Assembly: GCA_900472925.1 (NCBI GenBank)
Contig: UCJU01000007.1
Location: 186,001 to 250,000 of the forward strand
Reading direction: 5' to 3'
DNA length: 64,000 bases
From: Hyphomicrobiales bacterium
GTDB taxonomy: Bacteria > Pseudomonadota > Alphaproteobacteria > Rhizobiales > Rhizobiaceae
The notes below the pieces were generated by a model. It searched no databases. It was given only the letters and a program-made list of their open reading frames with translations, and was not told where the DNA came from. Below are positions 34,584 through 42,711 of this stretch, one piece after another. Made by a program: the position numbers and the translations under genes. Position 1 is the stretch's first letter, and every line of letters begins with the position of its first letter.

Positions 34584-34921
34584 ATCAAGTCTCTTTTCAT
34601 GTAAAGAATTTTGCCCGCGGATTGCCTGTCTTTTGAAGGTCGAAAGGCTGTCCGAGAGGGCATTGCCACGCGCGTCTCCCGCACATTGATGGTGCTGTGG
34701 ACGGGCATGGATGAGAAGTCTGCGGCAATCCCGATTGCCTTCTCCACCGCCGCGTCGCAGGACGCGTAACCGGCGAGCGTGACGATGCCCTGCGAGACCT
34801 CGACCTCGATCTGGCAGTCCTCGAGGCCTTTGGCATAGGCGATCAAAGACCTGATTGCAGCACATGTCGCGCAATGGCCGGATGACGGCTCGCCGGGCGG
34901 TGAGAAAACCGGAAAGAGCAT
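34580..34921 (-). CDS. BON domain protein
   Basis: This 113-residue protein has one BON (phospholipid-binding, OsmY-like) domain at about residues 18-85: IRSLIAYAKGLEDCQIEVEV, SQGIVTLAGYASCDAAVEKA and VHSTINVRET. It lacks an obvious signal peptide, with a short Cys pair near the N terminus (GHCATCAAI). BON proteins are linked to envelope and osmotic stress. GGAG precedes the ATG. It lies between csbD and the DUF992 gene in a leftward operon. Confidence 0.75.
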   Translation of the reverse strand: MLFPVFSPPGEPSSGHCATCAAIRSLIAYAKGLEDCQIEVEVSQGIVTLAGYASCDAAVEKAIGIAADFSSMPVHSTINVRETRVAMPSRTAFRPSKDRQSAGKILYMKRDLI

Positions 34922-34940
34922 GGGGCTTGTCTCCTTTGAT

Positions 34941-34967
34941 CTGGTTCGCCAAGGCTTGGCGAACCAG
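34941..34967. repeat. Perfect 13-1-13 inverted repeat between csbD-like and BON genes
   Basis: CTGGTTCGCCAAG (34941-34953) and CTTGGCGAACCAG (34955-34967) are perfect complements around one base. It is in the transcribed gap between the csbD-like stop and the BON start. There is no T run on either side, so a processing or stabilising hairpin, or a dimeric regulator site, is more likely than a terminator. Confidence 0.6.
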
Positions 34968-34983
34968 ACTGCTGGATGGATTG

Positions 34984-35163
34984 TTACTTCAGGGCGCCCC
35001 GGACGGCATCGGCACCTTTGCCGACCTTGCTCTGGACATCACCTGCGATCTTTTCGCCCTTGCCTTCGGCTTCCAGCTTTTTGTTGCCGGTCAGCTTGCC
35101 GGCTGCTTCCTTGATTGTGCCTTTCAGTTCCTTGGCGGCACCTTCGATACGGTTCTTATCCAT
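34984..35163 (-). CDS. CsbD-like stress protein (59 aa)
   Basis: This 59-residue protein starts MDKNRIEGAAKELKGTIKEA and continues with the CsbD pattern AAGKLTGNKKLEAEGKGEKI and ends VGKGADAVRGALK. CsbD-family proteins are small, Lys- and Ala-rich, helical and induced by general stress. AGGAAGGA lies upstream of the ATG. An EcfG-like promoter element precedes it. It is the first gene of a leftward csbD-BON-DUF992 operon. Confidence 0.9.
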   Translation of the reverse strand: MDKNRIEGAAKELKGTIKEAAGKLTGNKKLEAEGKGEKIAGDVQSKVGKGADAVRGALK

Positions 35164-35190
35164 GATGTATCCTTCCTAAAACTGTGTTTC

Positions 35191-35216
35191 TTTCGTCTGG
35201 CGCAGTGGGAGGTTCC
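35191..35216 (-). promoter_or_regulatory. Possible EcfG-type promoter of the csbD-like gene
   Basis: On the minus strand GGAAC (35216-35212) is followed after 16 bases by CGAA (35194-35191). The -35 box is exact; the -10 box keeps CG of the CGTT consensus. It is 28 bases from the start codon. Confidence 0.4.
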
Positions 35217-35336
35217 AGACAGAACCAGCGCCATGTCATAGGAGATACAGCCGCAAGGAAACGTTTTGCAGATCGGAAAATACTATTCGAATTGGTAGAA
35301 AATGACCTTTTTTACGAAACGTGGTCGGTTGCGCAG

Positions 35337-36839
35337 TTATTTCTTGGCTTTTGCGCCAGCCTTGGCTTCGGTAACGCCGGTAAATCCGCGCTCGCGTGCC
35401 CATATCACGGCGGCGGCACGGCGGTTCACACCTATCTTTCCGTAAAGGGAAGCGATGTGATTGCGGATCGTGTTTTTGGACAGATGCAAGGTCTCCCCCA
35501 TCTCCGCATCGCTCTGGCCGTTACAGATCAGCCCCAGAATTTCTCGCTCGCGATCGCTCAGCTCCATCAGCTGAGCCGTCGGTGCCGCAGTGGATTGATG
35601 CTTCAATGTTGCCAGTCTATCGACGATGGAGCGGCTGAACCAGGAGGTATCGGCCATGACGCTCTCGATCGCCTCCACCAGTTGCGCTTCACTTCGCCTG
35701 CGTTCCGTCACATCCTGGAGCGCCCAGATCACGCATTGCTCATCATTGATTTCCACTCTCTCGGCAGACACGAGGCAATCTGCCGTACCGCCGTCTTTCT
35801 GGCGCATGCGCAGAGGTTCGTTACGGACAAAGGCGTTGTCGCGCAGCTTCTGTTCCACGGCACGCCGTGCCGCCACATCCTCCCACAGCCGAAGATCACT
35901 CGCCGTGCGACCGGTGATTTCTGTGACGCTATAGCCGGACACTTGCAGGAATGCGTCATTGGCTTCCGTGAACACGAAATCATCCAGCCGCGACACGGCC
36001 GATGGTGCCGGTGAAAGCCGAAAGGATTTCGAGAAGCGCTCCTCGCTTTGGCGCAGGGCGTTCTGGGCTTTTCGCCTGGCATCCAGATCGGCGAAGGTGA
36101 AGAGCATACACGGCTCTTCGACAACGGAAATCGGCTCCCCGGCCACGATCACCAGCCGGTCGCCGCCATCGGGAAGCGGCACAAGAGCTTCGCGGTGGCG
36201 GATCACCCTGCCGTCATCCAGCTTGGCCAGCGCATCCTCACCCGTCTCGCAGTTCGAAAAAAGGCCGATCGCCTCCACCGTTTTTCCAACGACATCCTCC
36301 TTGGTGAAGCCTGTCATTTCCAGAAAGCCTTCATTGACACGGATGAAGCGGTGGTCATCCAGTCGGCAAATGAGCCCTGGCGCCGGATTGGCATTGAAGG
36401 AGCGCTCGAACCGTTCCTCAGCTTCGAAGCGCGGCGTCTCGTCACGCAAAATCAAAGCGAGAACGTCAGCCTTTTCGCTGCCATCGGAAATAATCATGCT
36501 TCGCAACGTATGCACCCAGACCAGATCGAGATCACTCGTCGGGGAAACTTCCACCGTGACATCCTCGATCGTTTCGCCGGCCAACAGGCGTTCCAGGGGA
36601 TATTGCCCCTCTTCCAGAAGATGGTTATTGCGATAGCGCAGCGAAAAGAGCCTGCGATACTCCCTGGTATCAGCGCCCAACTCCTCGACATCAGAGACAC
36701 GGTGCATCTCAAGTGCGGAGACGTTCGCCCAGGCGATAGTCCCATCCGGGCTCAGGAGGATGATGCCATCGCTCAATCCACCGATCAGTTCCTGCAGACT
36801 GCCTCTGTTGATCCGGGGAGGCTCGGAAACATCGCTCAT
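35337..36839 (-). CDS. Multi-PAS LuxR-family transcriptional regulator
   Basis: This 500-residue protein has three PAS-type domains (about residues 12-135, 140-255 and 265-390; e.g. GLSDGIILLSPDGTIAWANV, RLDDHRFIRVNEGFLEMTGF, RLDDFVFTEANDAFLQVSGY) and a C-terminal LuxR helix-turn-helix (LSDREREILGLICNGQSDAE, TLHLSKNTIRNHIASLYGKI). No kinase or receiver domain is seen, so it is a one-component sensor-regulator in the cytoplasm. Ligand and targets are unknown; the neighbouring stress/envelope genes are possible targets. Confidence 0.85.
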   Translation of the reverse strand: MSDVSEPPRINRGSLQELIGGLSDGIILLSPDGTIAWANVSALEMHRVSDVEELGADTREYRRLFSLRYRNNHLLEEGQYPLERLLAGETIEDVTVEVSPTSDLDLVWVHTLRSMIISDGSEKADVLALILRDETPRFEAEERFERSFNANPAPGLICRLDDHRFIRVNEGFLEMTGFTKEDVVGKTVEAIGLFSNCETGEDALAKLDDGRVIRHREALVPLPDGGDRLVIVAGEPISVVEEPCMLFTFADLDARRKAQNALRQSEERFSKSFRLSPAPSAVSRLDDFVFTEANDAFLQVSGYSVTEITGRTASDLRLWEDVAARRAVEQKLRDNAFVRNEPLRMRQKDGGTADCLVSAERVEINDEQCVIWALQDVTERRRSEAQLVEAIESVMADTSWFSRSIVDRLATLKHQSTAAPTAQLMELSDREREILGLICNGQSDAEMGETLHLSKNTIRNHIASLYGKIGVNRRAAAVIWARERGFTGVTEAKAGAKAKK

Positions 36840-36955
36840 GTCATATCTCGAAATGTGAACACGTAGCCCATACGTCGCATTCTTCCACGATATGGAAAAG
36901 CAGAATCGTACGACCTCAAACGGGAGGATAATCCACGCCGACAGAGTTCGGTCGT

Positions 36956-37432
36956 TTAGGTAAAGTCGTCTACGTCGATTGGTACCGAGAAACCGGTTTT
37001 GACCCGATCCATGATGACCATCGTCTTGAAACCCTTGATATCGGGATTTTCATAGAAGAACTTTCGGGTAAAGGCCTCATAGTCTTCCATACTCTGCGCC
37101 GTCACGATGAGGACGAAGTCGGAATCTCCTGTGACGTAGTACCCGTTCATGACCTCAGGCGTCTGTCGGATCGATTGTTTGAAACGGTCCACAATGTCGA
37201 CTCTTTCGCGCTCGAGCGACACGAGGACAAGCATCGCTATCGGTCGTCCGACGGCTTTTGGTGTGACAATGGAAACATCAGCTTCGATCACGCCTTTGTC
37301 GCGCAACCGCTTCAGCCGACGCTGTACCGCCGTGGCGGACAGACCGACGATAGCGCCGAGTTCTTCACTGCTGCTACGATTGTGGGTCTGCACGAGGCTC
37401 AGCAGCCGGGCATCGAAGCGATCTAGGTCCAT
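36956..37432 (-). CDS. Lrp/AsnC family regulator
   Basis: This 158-residue protein has the AsnC-type HTH (LDRFDARLLSLVQTHNRSSS, LGAIVGLSATAVQRRLKRLR) and the C-terminal RAM ligand domain (MNGYYVTGDSDFVLIVTAQS). It begins MDLDRFDA at ATG 37432; a longer start at 37459 lacks a ribosome-binding site. It is divergent from the aldehyde dehydrogenase remnant, aminotransferase and ABC transporter genes, and most likely controls them in response to an amino acid. Confidence 0.85.
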   Translation of the reverse strand: MDLDRFDARLLSLVQTHNRSSSEELGAIVGLSATAVQRRLKRLRDKGVIEADVSIVTPKAVGRPIAMLVLVSLERERVDIVDRFKQSIRQTPEVMNGYYVTGDSDFVLIVTAQSMEDYEAFTRKFFYENPDIKGFKTMVIMDRVKTGFSVPIDVDDFT

Positions 37433-37488
37433 TTGTGCACATCCGCATATTTTCATCATAATACAGGCAAATAAAGCAGGATTTCTGC

Positions 37489-37720
37489 ATGATGAACAGC
37501 CTTCGCGAAAAAATCCTGCTCACCAACGCACCTAAGCTATCCCCTCAAACAGACGGGATCGCACAGGATGCTGAACGCAACGACACGCCGTCCTTTACCG
37601 GCGCGCCCATTACTTTTGGCGGCTGGAAACAATCCGGCCTTGGGCGCGAGGGTTCGCGCTATGGCCCCGCAGGACTTCATGGAACTCGAATATATGTGCT
37701 TCGGCGGTCTGGCCGCGTAA
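37489..37720 (+). pseudogene. Remnant of an NAD-dependent aldehyde (succinate-semialdehyde) dehydrogenase gene
   Basis: Only the extreme C terminus of an aldehyde dehydrogenase remains: APITFGGWKQSGLGREGSRYG in one frame (about 37594-37662), then, after a shift of frame, QDFMELEYMCFGGLAA ending at TAA 37718-37720. Compare the intact copy at 53141, which ends APFGGMKQSGLGREGSHHG..EYLETKYVAVSW. The ~30 codons before the remnant, starting MMNSLREKILLTNAP, may derive from the N terminus, implying a large internal deletion. The 79-residue open frame here is therefore not a functional gene. It lies directly before the aminotransferase gene, as gabD often does. Confidence 0.75.
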
Positions 37721-37730
37721 GGAACTGACA

Positions 37731-39131
37731 ATGACGAATATTGCTGAAATCGCAGATATGGACCGCAGAACGGTTCTCCATCCCTTCACCTATCTGAAAG
37801 ACTATGCGTCCGGCGACACCGACCCGACCATCATGGAAACAGGCAAGGGCGTCCGTATCAAGGATGCAACCGGCCGCGAATTCATCGACGGCTTTGCTGG
37901 CCTCTATTGCGTCAACATCGGCTACGGTCGCACCGAAGTGGCGGAAGCGATTGCTCGCCAGGCCTACAAGCTGGCCTATTATCATTCCTACGCCGCGCAT
38001 ACGACTGAAGAGCTTGCGCGTCTCTCTGACCGGCTCGTCAGAATGGCGCCGGGCAACATGTCGAAAGTGTTTTACGGCCTGTCGGGCTCCGATGCCAACG
38101 AAACGCAGGCAAAAATCGTCTGGTACTATAATAATCTTCGGGGATTGCCGAAAAAGAAGAAGATCATCGCCCGCAAACGCGGATATCACGGTTGTTCCGT
38201 TGTCGCGGGTTCCATGACAGGGTTGAGTTTCTACCATGATCATATGGACCTTCCGGTCTCCGGTATTCTTCGTACCGGTGTTCCTCACTTCTACAGAGGT
38301 GCCGCACCCGGCGAAACCGAGGAAGCGTTTTCGCAGCGCCGCGCCGACGAGCTGGAAGCTCTGATCCTGGCTGAAGGCCCTGAAACGGTTGGCGCTTTCA
38401 TTGCCGAGCCGGTGCTTGGAACCGGTGGCATCACACCCCCGCCTGTCGGCTATTGGGCAAAGATCCAGGCTGTTTTGAATAAATATGACGTGTTGCTGAT
38501 CGCAGATGAAGTTGTTTGCGGGTTTGGTCGTACCGGCGCGATGTTCGGCTCCGACCTGTACGGCATGGAGCCGGATCTGGTGACCGTCGCTAAAGGTCTG
38601 ACATCCGCCTATGTGCCGCTGTCGGCGGCAATCGTTTCGCAAAAAGTCTATGATGTCATGGAAGACGCGACGCCGCGCGTTGGCTCCTTTTCCCATGGCT
38701 ACACCTATTCCGGTCACCCGATCGGTGCTGCGGCTGCAAATGCCGTTCTCGATATCGTCGAGCGCGAAGATTTGGCGGGCCAGTCGGCGACCAAGGGCGC
38801 TTATTTGATGAAGCGTCTGAGAAAGGAATTCGAGCAGAATCCCATCGTCGGCGAGATACGCGGCGTCGGAATGCTTGCCGCGATAGAGTTTGTGTCAGAC
38901 CGTGGCACGAAGGCGGCGTTCGATCCCGCACTCAAGGTCGGCGCGCGTATTTCCCAGGCGGCTCGCAACCGCAACCTGATTGCCCGCGCAATGCCTCACG
39001 GCGACATCCTTGGCTTTGCGCCGCCATTGGTCATGACGGAGGGAGAGATTGACGAAATGGTCGATATCGCAAAAGCTGCGGTTGATGAGGTCCTGCGTGA
39101 GTTGGATGCGAAAGGCGCGGTCGCGGGATAA
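37731..39131 (+). CDS. Class III aminotransferase (omega-amine/GABA type)
   Basis: This 466-residue PLP enzyme contains TVLHPFTYLKDYASGDTDPT, EFIDGFAGLYCVNIGYGRTE, the cofactor Asp in LLIADEVVCGFGRTG and the PLP Lys in VTVAKGLTSAYVPLSA. The pattern fits the aspartate-aminotransferase-family/omega-amine:pyruvate group acting on GABA, putrescine or similar amines. AAGGAA lies upstream of the ATG. It is the first intact gene of a rightward set with an amino acid ABC transporter and a cupin, so its substrate is probably what that transporter imports. Confidence 0.85.
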   Translation: MTNIAEIADMDRRTVLHPFTYLKDYASGDTDPTIMETGKGVRIKDATGREFIDGFAGLYCVNIGYGRTEVAEAIARQAYKLAYYHSYAAHTTEELARLSDRLVRMAPGNMSKVFYGLSGSDANETQAKIVWYYNNLRGLPKKKKIIARKRGYHGCSVVAGSMTGLSFYHDHMDLPVSGILRTGVPHFYRGAAPGETEEAFSQRRADELEALILAEGPETVGAFIAEPVLGTGGITPPPVGYWAKIQAVLNKYDVLLIADEVVCGFGRTGAMFGSDLYGMEPDLVTVAKGLTSAYVPLSAAIVSQKVYDVMEDATPRVGSFSHGYTYSGHPIGAAAANAVLDIVEREDLAGQSATKGAYLMKRLRKEFEQNPIVGEIRGVGMLAAIEFVSDRGTKAAFDPALKVGARISQAARNRNLIARAMPHGDILGFAPPLVMTEGEIDEMVDIAKAAVDEVLRELDAKGAVAG

Positions 39132-39163
39132 GGGATGTCAAATTCCTCCAAGGGGTGTCGGGC

Positions 39164-39940
39164 ATGAGTCAGGTTTTGAACGTCCACGGACTGACAAAGG
39201 CATTCGGGCCAACCAAGGTTCTCGATGGCATCAACTTTTCCATGAGGGAAGGGGAGGTCATTTCCCTGATCGGGTCGTCGGGATGCGGCAAAAGCACCGC
39301 CTTGCGCTGCATCAACTTCCTGGAAACGCCAACGTCGGGGCAGATCGAGTTCATGGGGCAGGCAGTGTCTGTTAGCACCAATCATCGTGGCGAGAGCGAG
39401 ATCGTCAATGCTGCCCATATCCGCACCTTTCGTCAGCAGATCGGTATGGTGTTCCAGAGCTTCAACCTCTGGCCCCATAGAACCGTCATCGGCAATGTGA
39501 CCGAAGCGCTTGTCTATGTGCTGGGCATGGACAAGAGCGACGCGCAGGACGCCGCCATGTCTGCCTTGACGAAGGTCGGCATGGCAAGCCTGTGCGATCG
39601 GTACCCGCATCAACTTTCGGGCGGACAACAGCAACGGGTCGCCTTCGCACGCGTCTTGGCCATGCGACCGAAATTGATGCTGTGCGATGAGCCGACATCG
39701 GCGCTCGATCCTGAACTCGTGGGGGAGGTACTCAAGGTTATCCGAACATTGGCTGAAGAAGGTGCCACGATCCTTCTCGTCACGCACGAAATGCGGTTCG
39801 CACGCGATGTGTCGAACCGGATGATATTCCTGCAAGGGGGCCACCTCGTGCAGGATGACGCGCCGGAGGAACTGCTTAAAAACCCCGCGACAGACGGTGT
39901 AAGGCGGTTTCTATCGAGCGTCATGCCGGCCGACGCCTGA
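39164..39940 (+). CDS. Polar amino acid ABC transporter, ATP-binding protein
   Basis: This 258-residue ABC ATPase has Walker A GSSGCGKST, Q-loop FQSFNLWPHRTV, signature LSGGQQQR, Walker B LMLCDEPTSALD and H-loop LVTHEMRFA, all intact and typical of the PAAT (HisP/GlnQ) group. ATG 39164 with AAGGGG upstream is preferred over GTG 39155. It energises the two permeases encoded at 40859 and 41574. Confidence 0.92.
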   Translation: MSQVLNVHGLTKAFGPTKVLDGINFSMREGEVISLIGSSGCGKSTALRCINFLETPTSGQIEFMGQAVSVSTNHRGESEIVNAAHIRTFRQQIGMVFQSFNLWPHRTVIGNVTEALVYVLGMDKSDAQDAAMSALTKVGMASLCDRYPHQLSGGQQQRVAFARVLAMRPKLMLCDEPTSALDPELVGEVLKVIRTLAEEGATILLVTHEMRFARDVSNRMIFLQGGHLVQDDAPEELLKNPATDGVRRFLSSVMPADA

Positions 39941-39982
39941 AAAGCGTCACGTCAAAACAACAATCATAAAAGGGAAACAGAC

Positions 39983-40801
39983 ATGATCATCAGCAAACTC
40001 ATCACATCGGCTTTCGCCACTACGCTGCTCGTATCCGCGCTGGCGACAGCAGCCACGGCCAAGGACGGCGTTCTTCGCATCGGTACGGAAGGCGATGCAC
40101 CGAAATTTAGCATGGCTGACCCGAGCGGCAACGTCACCGGCTTCGATGCCGACATCGCCAACGGCATCTGCGCCGAACTCAAATTGAAATGCGAATTCGT
40201 GGTCCAGACCTTCAGTTCTCTGGTACCATCCATGGACAGCGATCGGTTCGACGTCATCATTTCCGGCCTCAGCATTACTGACGAGCGGGCCAAGAAGATC
40301 GATTACTCCATTCCCTATGCCACAACACCCCAATATTTCGTCGTCGCGAAAGACTCTCCCCTTGCCAAGCTGACGACACTTGCCGAGGTCGAAAAAGGGT
40401 TCAGTGGAAAGAGCATTGGCGTTGTCACCGGCACGACCTATGCCAAATTCGTCCAGAAGAAAATGCCATCGGCAGACCTGAAGACCTATGATGCGACGAC
40501 GCAGCAATTGGCCGATCTTTCCAGTGGTCGCATCGACGCCGCCTATACCGACTCTCCGACCGCCATGGATTTTCTGGCAACACCCGATGGCGCAAATTTC
40601 GCAAAAATCGAGGTGAAGGTCATGGCCATGGATGACCCCGACACGCTGGGTAAAGGCATGGGCGTTGGAATGAAGAAGGGCAACACTGAGCTCAAGACGA
40701 AAGTCGATACGGCGCTCTGCAAGATGATCAACGACGGCCAGGTGAAGAAGGCCTCGATGCAGTGGTTCCAGGACGATTACACCATTCCCTGCAAGAAGTG
40801 A
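39983..40801 (+). CDS. Amino acid ABC transporter substrate-binding protein
   Basis: This 272-residue periplasmic protein has a signal peptide (MIISKLITSAFATTLLVSAL, cleavage near ATAATA) and the SBP_bac_3 pattern: FDADIANGICAELKLKCEFV, DVIISGLSITDERAKKIDYS, IGVVTGTTYAKFVQ. It resembles binding proteins for basic amino acids and opines, but the ligand cannot be read. A stable hairpin follows the gene, which may raise its level over that of the permeases. Confidence 0.9.
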   Translation: MIISKLITSAFATTLLVSALATAATAKDGVLRIGTEGDAPKFSMADPSGNVTGFDADIANGICAELKLKCEFVVQTFSSLVPSMDSDRFDVIISGLSITDERAKKIDYSIPYATTPQYFVVAKDSPLAKLTTLAEVEKGFSGKSIGVVTGTTYAKFVQKKMPSADLKTYDATTQQLADLSSGRIDAAYTDSPTAMDFLATPDGANFAKIEVKVMAMDDPDTLGKGMGVGMKKGNTELKTKVDTALCKMINDGQVKKASMQWFQDDYTIPCKK

Positions 40802-40814
40802 TCTTTGAAGCGAA

Positions 40815-40843
40815 GACCTGTCTTGGCGATGCCAAGGCAGGTC
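40815..40843 (+). other. Intercistronic hairpin after the binding-protein gene
   Basis: GACCTGTCTTGGC (40815-40827) pairs with GCCAAGGCAGGTC (40831-40843) with one U-G pair and a three-base loop. No T run follows. Such hairpins between binding-protein and permease genes often protect the upstream mRNA. Confidence 0.65.
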
Positions 40844-40858
40844 ATGGGGTGGTGATTG

Positions 40859-41572
40859 ATGCTAGCTGATTTCTGGGTTTTGATGGCGCAGCAGGGGTGG
40901 GCGCTCGCTCTGCTGCGCGCAAGTGCAGTCACGATCGTGATCGGACTGCTTGGCATGTCATTGGGGTTTGTCGTTGCCACCCCATTGGCCATCTTGCGCT
41001 GGCAAAAGGTTATCGTGGTTTCGCAGCTCGTCGATGCCTACAGCATCGTCGTGCGTGGTGTGCCGGGCCTTCTGGTGATCTACCTCCTGTTTTTCGGGTC
41101 TGTCGATATGGTGAAAGCCGTGGCGACGACGTTTGGGTATCAAGACCAGGTTGATAGCGCTTACCCTTACATCGTGGGAGTGATCGCCATTGCCGCGATT
41201 TCCTGCGCCTATTCCATCGAGGTCATCAGAGGCGCGCTTCAATCGGTGCCATCAGGCCTGCTCGAGGCTGCAAAGTCACTTGCATTGCCGCGTCGAATTA
41301 CGTTTTCACGCATTACCTTTCCTCTGGCGCTGCGGCTCGCCCTAGGCGGTATCAACAATGTCTGGCAAATGACCATCAAGGACACGTCGCTGATCTCGGT
41401 GGTGGGGCTACAGGAATTGATGAGAACAGCTGCGATCGGGGCTGGCATCACGCGCTCTCCTTTGCTGTTCTATTGCCTTGCCGCAGCATTGTTTTTCCTG
41501 ATGACGGCGGTCAGTCAGACACTTTTCTCCAAGGTTGAACGCGCGCTCAACCGCGGCTTTGGAGGGCGGTGA
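40859..41572 (+). CDS. Amino acid ABC transporter permease
   Basis: This 237-residue membrane protein (HisQ/HisM type) has about five membrane segments and the EAA-type loop EAAKSLALPRRITFSRITFP. It begins MLADFWVLMAQQGW at ATG 40859; a TTG lies one codon before. Its stop is one base from the next permease start, so the pair is co-translated. Confidence 0.9.
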   Translation: MLADFWVLMAQQGWALALLRASAVTIVIGLLGMSLGFVVATPLAILRWQKVIVVSQLVDAYSIVVRGVPGLLVIYLLFFGSVDMVKAVATTFGYQDQVDSAYPYIVGVIAIAAISCAYSIEVIRGALQSVPSGLLEAAKSLALPRRITFSRITFPLALRLALGGINNVWQMTIKDTSLISVVGLQELMRTAAIGAGITRSPLLFYCLAAALFFLMTAVSQTLFSKVERALNRGFGGR

Positions 41573-41573
41573 C

Positions 41574-42254
41574 ATGGATTTTGATATCATTACCTACGCA
41601 CTTCCGTTTCTCCTCATCGGCGCCAAGACGACATTGCTGATTGCAGTCTTTGGAATTGTCCTCGGTTTTCCATTGGGAATTCTGACGGGCCTGGGGCGGG
41701 GATCGAAGAACAAGGTCGTGCGGACAGTCTGCGATGTCTATTGCGCCGTGTTTCGCGGTACGCCGATGCTGGTGCAAATATTCGTCATCTATTACGGTTT
41801 GGCGCAGGTAGGCTTCATCCGTCACACGCCAGTTCTCTGGTGGTTGATCGGTGATGGACTGCATGCCGCAATTCTTGCGGTCATTCTGAATACCGGCGCC
41901 TACACGGCCGAAATTTTTCGCACCGCTTTTCTATCTCTGCCCAAAGGTCTTATCGAAGCAGCCGAGGCATGCGGCATGTCGCCTTGGGTTGTCTTCAAGC
42001 GGGTGAAGTTCCCGTTGGCGCTGCGCCAGGCCTTGCCGGCCTACAGCAGCGAGGCTGCCATCATCGTCAAGGAATCGAGCCTGGCATCCACCATCACCGT
42101 TCTGGAGATCACCGGATATTCCAAGCGGTTGATGAGTGAGACCTTTGCCATCATGGACATCTTCATCATCTCCGCGCTTCTCTATCTCGCCATGAATGTC
42201 GTTGCTCTGACGGCTTTGAAACTACTCGAACGCCGCTTGTCGTTCATCCGGTAA
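41574..42254 (+). CDS. Amino acid ABC transporter permease
   Basis: This 226-residue membrane protein begins MDFDIITYALPFLLIGAKTT and has the EAA loop EAAEACGMSPWVVFKRVKFP and YSSEAAIIVKESSLASTITV, as in PAAT permeases. GGAGGG lies upstream of ATG 41574. The frame is open upstream to 41535 but that start would overlap the previous gene. It pairs with the permease before it. Confidence 0.9.
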   Translation: MDFDIITYALPFLLIGAKTTLLIAVFGIVLGFPLGILTGLGRGSKNKVVRTVCDVYCAVFRGTPMLVQIFVIYYGLAQVGFIRHTPVLWWLIGDGLHAAILAVILNTGAYTAEIFRTAFLSLPKGLIEAAEACGMSPWVVFKRVKFPLALRQALPAYSSEAAIIVKESSLASTITVLEITGYSKRLMSETFAIMDIFIISALLYLAMNVVALTALKLLERRLSFIR

Positions 42255-42276
42255 CCACCACCAGAAAGGTCACACC

Positions 42277-42630
42277 ATGTCCAAGCTCACCTTCATCGAT
42301 GAGAACAATCTTCCCGAACCGAGAAAGGGTCAGCCTGCCGCAGACAGACTTGTCGACGGAAATCCCCAGTTTTTGACCTGGGACATCGCGCAGACAGATG
42401 ATGGCGTTGTTCGCTCCGGTTTGTGGGAAGTCACCCCAGGCGCGTACAGGTCCATCAAGGGCGATACGTTCGAGGTCTGTGTCATTCTGTCAGGCGTCTC
42501 TGAATTGATCGAAGACGGTTGCGAACCACGACGTATTGTTGCAGGCGACAGTTTCGTCATGCACCCGGGCTTTACCGGCGTCTGGAAGTGCATTGAGACG
42601 ACCCGTAAGCTTTGGGTCTGCCGCGACTAG
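42277..42630 (+). CDS. Cupin domain protein (DUF861 type)
   Basis: This 117-residue protein is a single cupin with RSGLWEVTPGAYRSIKGDTF, EVCVILSGVSELIEDG and GDSFVMHPGFTGVWKCIETT, as in the ureidoglycine-aminohydrolase-like DUF861 cupins that accompany amino acid transporters and FAD oxidases. The precise role is unknown. It closes the rightward operon; it converges with the FAD oxidase gene. Confidence 0.8.
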   Translation: MSKLTFIDENNLPEPRKGQPAADRLVDGNPQFLTWDIAQTDDGVVRSGLWEVTPGAYRSIKGDTFEVCVILSGVSELIEDGCEPRRIVAGDSFVMHPGFTGVWKCIETTRKLWVCRD

Positions 42631-42711
42631 AAATGATGCGTCGCAGCTAGCATCTGGCCCCACATGCAATATTGGCCAGATGCTGTCCATTGGATATGGA
42701 CACGCAAGTCA

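Noticed and set aside
34584-34952. Long N-terminal extension of the DUF992 protein
   Set aside because: The signal peptide starting at 34583 marks the real start; the extension is the BON gene in another frame.
37489-37728. 79-residue open frame as a real small gene
   Set aside because: It is the frameshifted end of an aldehyde dehydrogenase; true end residues lie in another frame.
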